64,000 bases of DNA. Origin: Halichondria panicea. Lineage: Eukaryota; Porifera; Demospongiae; Suberitida; Halichondriidae. This document shows, in pieces, positions 38,479-64,000 of this stretch. Position 1 is the stretch's first letter. Each line of letters begins with the position of its first letter. The position numbers and the translations under genes were made by a program. Under the pieces are notes generated by a model. It was not told the origin of the DNA. It ran no database searches and was given only the letters and a program-made list of their open reading frames with translations. Location of the stretch: positions 1,937,001 to 2,001,000 of the forward strand of contig NC_087392.1 in the NCBI RefSeq assembly GCF_963675165.1, in the 5' to 3' direction.

Positions 38479-38649
38479 GAAATAGTAAGCAGGACTGCAT
38501 ATAAAGTTTAACAGAGAGCTCACCTCTATTTGTAGGCCATTATAACACAGTGACGCATGCGCAATGAGATTTCCCTGCATGTGATACAAAAAAGGAGGGA
38601 GGGGCTCGTTTATTGCTAGGGGAGTGGTTTTCAACAAGAAACGCTCAAG
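38479..38649. promoter_or_regulatory. Compact divergent promoter, 8-SRCR gene / COMMD5, with NRF1-like site
   Basis: Only 171 bases separate the start codons. TGACGCATGCGCAATG at 38551-38566 contains a near-consensus NRF1 palindrome (GCATGC core flanked by CG) overlapping a CRE-like TGACG. Such sites are common in bidirectional housekeeping promoters. The assignment is by position and motif. Confidence 0.55.
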
Positions 38650-39348
38650 ATGTCTATGATTCAAGTGATCTCTCACAGTGGAAGTGGTATAGCAGCAGAC
38701 AGAACACCATTCTATGGGATCAAGCTGCCCTCAGAAGTCAAAAAGCTAGTTCAGCTATCAAAAACAGTGGACCATACCACCCTCAGAAAGATTCTGAAAT
38801 GTATGGACCACATATCGCACTTTCGGTTTCATGTAGTCTGCTGTATGTATTTTTGCAGGTGTTGTGATGCATGTGGAGATGGGAGAGGGGTACGAGGATC
38901 AGTTGACAGCTCTACAAGGTCCAAAGTGCTCACAGGAAACAGTCAGAGCGTTGTTTGCAGGAATGCTATCACTGCTGACGTCAGCACTCCGTACACCCGG
39001 ACTTAAACCTGAGGTAAACATACTTTTCACACCTCGCCATTAGCAATAGGCTACAGCACAGGTTCACCAATTAATCAAGTTTTTCTGGCAAGACTATCAT
39101 GTTTCTTACATCATTAGACGGTTAGGTGGGCGTTGCATGCAGGGTGTCTCTTAACGAGCTGGCTAGACATCAAGTGTGCGTGTGTAGTAGCCACACCACA
39201 CCTCCCTGTCATTAGTAAATGTACCATTGTGTCCATTCACATTGCAGATCGTGAAGGAAGACTTACAAGCAATTAAGTGAGTTTGTAGTTCGCTCAACAG
39301 CTCATTTTTGTGTATTCACACACACACACACACACAACACACACACAC

Positions 39349-39423
<75 letters not shown>

Positions 39424-39434
39424 CACACACACAC

Positions 39435-39496
<62 letters not shown>

Positions 39497-42116
39497 TCAC
39501 TCTACCCCTACGTCCACGGCGCACAAGTACATTCGTGTATTGGTTAGATCGTCAATATCTACTGTACAATGTTCTTATAGGTGTGTGTGTTTAATTGTGT
39601 TTTCTCACTATAGGATGCCAGTTGAGCTAGTCACTGATATGGGGAGTGCAGTTACAGGATCAAAGTGAGCCAGACATTAATCGTCACGATTTAATTTGAT
39701 AATCTAATTTGATAATTACAGGAGAGCCAAGTTAGAGAGAGCACAAGTGGAGAGACGAGTAGCTCTGCCAAAGATGGACTCTGTAAGATGGAGGATTGAT
39801 GTTACTATTTCCAACAGGTGCAGATTGACTATCATAACCATAGCTACTGTTGACTCCACCCCCATACAGTTCCCTTCACCGAGTGCTGGAACCATCTATA
39901 TTGATGGAGATGACCCTCTCGAATGGAGCCATCAAAACGTTTGAGGTGAGGTTAGACCACCACCTAAAAACATAAGCACACAGTAAACACCTGTGTGCTA
40001 TGTTTTTACGTTTCGTACAAATGTATGTTCTATACTGTAGGCTCTCGCTATTCCGGCTCTCTGAAGTACGGCCACCTCGATATACCGGCCATTTGGCTTG
40101 GCACAGAATTCTAGCTATAATGAAAGCACCGAAGGTGCTGATGCCTCGGTGGAGATGCCAAAGCTACATAACATAAAGCTACTAATACATGGCATGCAAA
40201 AACACAAAGAGTGGGTAATGATCGACCATGATTGTTGTTAAAAACGATCGATGCCAAAAGTTCAAGTCTAAAATTAATGGCTGCATTAGCAGAGCCTTGC
40301 AGCTCTCTTCTCACTCTTGCAGGTACCAATAGCTAGCGTTCTAGTGCAGAGCTAACTACTAAGTAGAGTAGCAGCACTCGGTAAACAAGTTTGGCTACGT
40401 GCTCTTCTGAAAAGGCTGCAATGGCATTCCAAGTAAGCAAAACTAGGCATAACTCGAGAACGAAGCATTATTTTGCACATCCACGAATTAAAATCCAAGT
40501 AAACATGACTAGAAGCCTATAGAAACTCTTACTTGCACTTGATTCATCCTTGAGCAGGTGTAGCAGTCTACACAGACACACAGATACACAGACACACACA
40601 CAGACACACAGATACACAGACACACACACAGACACACAAACACACTACCGTATACCTCGCTTGCGCATGCGCACCGAGGCATAATTATGTTTACTGCACA
40701 AAACTCACCCTAAAGTACAGCCACTCGCTATTCCGTTTACCGGCCAGTGCTGGCTGTGTCCCAAACAAGGTTTTCAATGTAATTTTATACGTATATTACG
40801 GCCGGATATGACATTTTGGGTGTGGTTTAGCAAATAAAATTAGATTACACTTAAATAGAGAACAGAATGATTCATTATCCTACATTATCCTCGAGACAAG
40901 AACCGCAAAAGTAGTCATTAGATTCGAGTTAAGGTCGTTTTTAAGCCGCGGCTATTACCTGAGTTGCAGCCGCCTCGCTATTCCGGCCAAGCTGCATGGT
41001 CCCAAGGGTGACCGGATTAACGAGAGTCTACTGTATACCATATAGAGGGTTATTATGCCTCGGTGTGCATGCGCAAGCGAGGTATACGATAGTGTGTTTG
41101 TGTGTCTGTGTGTGTAGACTGCTACAGCTGCTCAAGGATCAATGAAGTGCAAGTAAGAGTTTCTATATATATATTTCTATAGTAAGGGCTTCTAGTCATG
41201 TTTTCATTCGTGGACTTGCATAATAATGCTTCGTTCTTGAGTTATGCCTAGTTTTGCTTAGTACTTGGAATGCCATTGCAGCCTTTTCAGAAAAGCACGT
41301 AGCCAAACTTGTTCACCGAGTGTTGCTACTCTACTTTGTAGTTAGCTCTGCACTAGAACGCTAGCTATTGGTAGCTGCAAGAGTGAGAAGAGAGCTGCAA
41401 GGCTCTGCTGATGGCAGCCATTCATTTTAGCTTTGGCATCGATCGTTTTTAACAATCGTTTTTAACAACAATCATGGTCGATCATTACCCACTCTTCGAG
41501 TTTGCATGAAAAAATGTTCATCATGTGTATAAATTAAGCTTTATGTTATGTTATGTAGCTTTGGCATCTCCACCGAGGCATCAGCACCTGCGGTGCTTTC
41601 ATTTTCGAGGATTGACCCAGAAAAACGAAAATTTAGCGCCTCAAAAATTGGTTTACATCCGGTATATTGAAACCTCTCTACTGTAGGGGTGTGGTCATTT
41701 GAACCACTATCCTTGAAATGTTTAGTTTGGGCAATCCGCAAAATTTAGTGTCTCTAAAATAACTTATGATAATAATTATCATCCTTCTCATACCACTTTA
41801 AAGTCACTTCTCATTGTCCTGATGAATCGCTACACTAGCGAAGAAAAGCTTTGACCAATAAAACAAGTTGAGAAACAAACTGTATAGCCTTAGCTCACAG
41901 TTGTATTACCATTCGTGTTAAACCACCACCTCTGAACAACACAGCTGCTGTATTCTATTGCGTGCTCTGTGTATATCATTTGAGTGTGTTTCGTGTATAT
42001 ACATGTACATGCAGGTCCCTGTGAGCAAGTTCCATGAGCTACGCTACAATGTGGCTTATATTCTCAAAGAAATGGAGGATTTAGAGAAGAGAAATGTACT
42101 CAAGCTTGGAGACTAA
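38650..42116 (+). CDS. COMMD5: COMM domain-containing protein 5
   Basis: Seven exons (38650-38800, 38859-39013, 39248-39276, 39614-39664, 39722-39817, 39870-39945, 42015-42116) encode 219 aa; human COMMD5 is 224 aa. The N-terminal HN domain has FYGIKLPSEVKKL and TLRKILK. The C-terminal COMM domain shows VRWRIDVTISN, LEPSILMEMTLSNGAIKTFE and VPVSKFHELRYNVA followed by LKEMEDLEKR, nearly matching the mammalian protein. COMMD proteins form the Commander complex with CCDC22/CCDC93 and act in endosomal recycling and NF-kB control. Exon 3 is only 29 nt. The last intron, 2.07 kb, is filled by nested transposon-like repeats. Confidence 0.95.
39316..39492. repeat. (CA)n microsatellite
   Basis: Compound CA repeat with ACAAC interruptions in a COMMD5 intron. 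Confidence 0.97.
40036..41043 (+). repeat. Pogo/Tigger-like MITE, copy C, split by an inserted element
   Basis: The left part (40036 to about 40118) begins GGCTCTCGCTATTCCGGCTC preceded by a TACTGTA-like end. The right part (40687-41043) ends CGAGAGTCTACTG followed by TA. Joined, the two parts align with copy A through GCTAGCTA and GTTTACTG. The break is filled exactly by a family-2 repeat. Confidence 0.85.
40119..40686 (+). repeat. CpG-rich MITE-like family 2, copy 3 (nested in copy C)
   Basis: Runs from AATGAAAGCACCGAAGG through GGTGCTGATGCCTCGGTGG to GCGCACCGAGGCATAATTAT. Contains an expanded CAGACACACAGATACA tandem stretch near 40570-40640. Confidence 0.85.
41062..41604 (-). repeat. CpG-rich MITE-like family 2, copy 4 (inverted)
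   Basis: Reverse-oriented copy, from ATTATGCCTCGGTGTGCATG to the closing TCAGCACCTGCGGTGCTTTC. With copy 3 it makes inverted arms of about 0.55 kb separated by about 375 bases. Confidence 0.85.
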
Positions 42117-42244
42117 AAATATGTTACGTTTTGTTCACTTGTACAGTTTGTGTTTCGAAATAATTCTTTCTAGTGTAAAGATGAAACTTTGCATGCATAG
42201 AAAAAATGAAGTTCAAAAAAATGCACCCAACAAATAATAAATAA

Positions 42245-45927
<3,683 letters not shown>

Positions 45928-46270
45928 TACGGCTTTAGAGTTTTTAGCTAGGTACGTACGTGTATGTAGTCTACCAATCCTCAGAAGTGACAATGGGACT
46001 GGCCAGCGAGCGGATGCAGCTGCATAATGGGGCGTAGCTATCTCCTCCTCTGCCTATTTTTAGTATTTTAAAAGGCGCTCCTTTACCAGTGCAACAGGTA
46101 TAGGAGCATGCAAAACAAATGCTACAATCAGACCGACGTTATAGAGTGATGGGTGGAGCTTGCACACATATAGTACGTACACCTAATATAAAAGGGCCTA
46201 ACATAAAAAGTCCGAGCATAGATTAACTTTTATATTTTTACTAGACCATATGCCAAACAGTTGAGTCAAG
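45928..46270. promoter_or_regulatory. Divergent promoter region, LONRF / giant SRCR gene, with TATA box
   Basis: 343 bases between start codons. TATAAAAG at 46187-46194 is 77 bases before the SRCR start and is the clearest TATA box in the window. It suggests regulated rather than housekeeping expression on the SRCR side. Confidence 0.6.

Positions 46271-64000
<17,730 letters not shown>

Overview
This window is nuclear DNA from an animal. Genes are split by many short GT-AG introns, intergenic gaps are only about 40 to 400 bases, and CA/CT microsatellites and small transposon-like repeats are plentiful. The gene set is metazoan (RNF121, WBP4, SUMO, COMMD5, LONRF, LRRC51, DUSP23). Two large multi-SRCR receptor genes in a compact, intron-rich setting suggest a sponge, probably a demosponge. 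That assignment is inference; another early-branching marine invertebrate is possible.

Left third (1-25.4 kb), in order: the last exon of an SH3-domain gene (+), a mitochondrial ornithine-carrier-like SLC25 gene (-), RNF121 (+), WBP4 (-), SUMO (+), a small cysteine-rich locus with an apparent frameshift (-), a 34-exon P4-ATPase lipid flippase of ATP8A type (-), DUSP23 (+), LRRC51 (-), VMA21 (+) and a secreted protein of unknown family (-). Middle (25.6-46 kb): cytosolic leucyl-tRNA synthetase (+), an 8-SRCR type I membrane protein (-), COMMD5 (+) and a LONRF-type RING/TPR/LON protein (-). Right (46.3-64 kb): a giant SRCR gene (+) with a signal peptide, at least 25 SRCR domains and a 26th cut off by the window edge.

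Apart from the small locus at 7.5-7.8 kb, genes alternate strictly in strand. Every start therefore faces another start across a 0.2-0.4 kb shared promoter, and every stop faces another stop. Most genes are housekeeping: translation, ubiquitin and SUMO pathways, V-ATPase assembly, lipid flipping, splicing. The two SRCR genes lie divergently around COMMD5 and LONRF and share an unusual 3' domain order, which makes them a candidate cell-recognition or immune receptor locus.

Exon models were built by hand from splice consensus, reading frame and remembered family sequence. Summed exon lengths fit the expected proteins (for example LARS 1178 aa, RNF121 329 aa, carrier 297 aa, COMMD5 219 aa). All complete internal SRCR exons of the giant gene are multiples of three in phase 1.

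Repeats seen: a pogo/Tigger-like MITE family (3 copies), a CpG-rich family ending in a CCTCGGTGC-like inverted repeat (4 copies, one nested in a pogo-like copy), a Mutator-like MITE with 9-bp target duplications, two further diverged repeat pairs, minisatellites and several microsatellites that adjoin splice sites.
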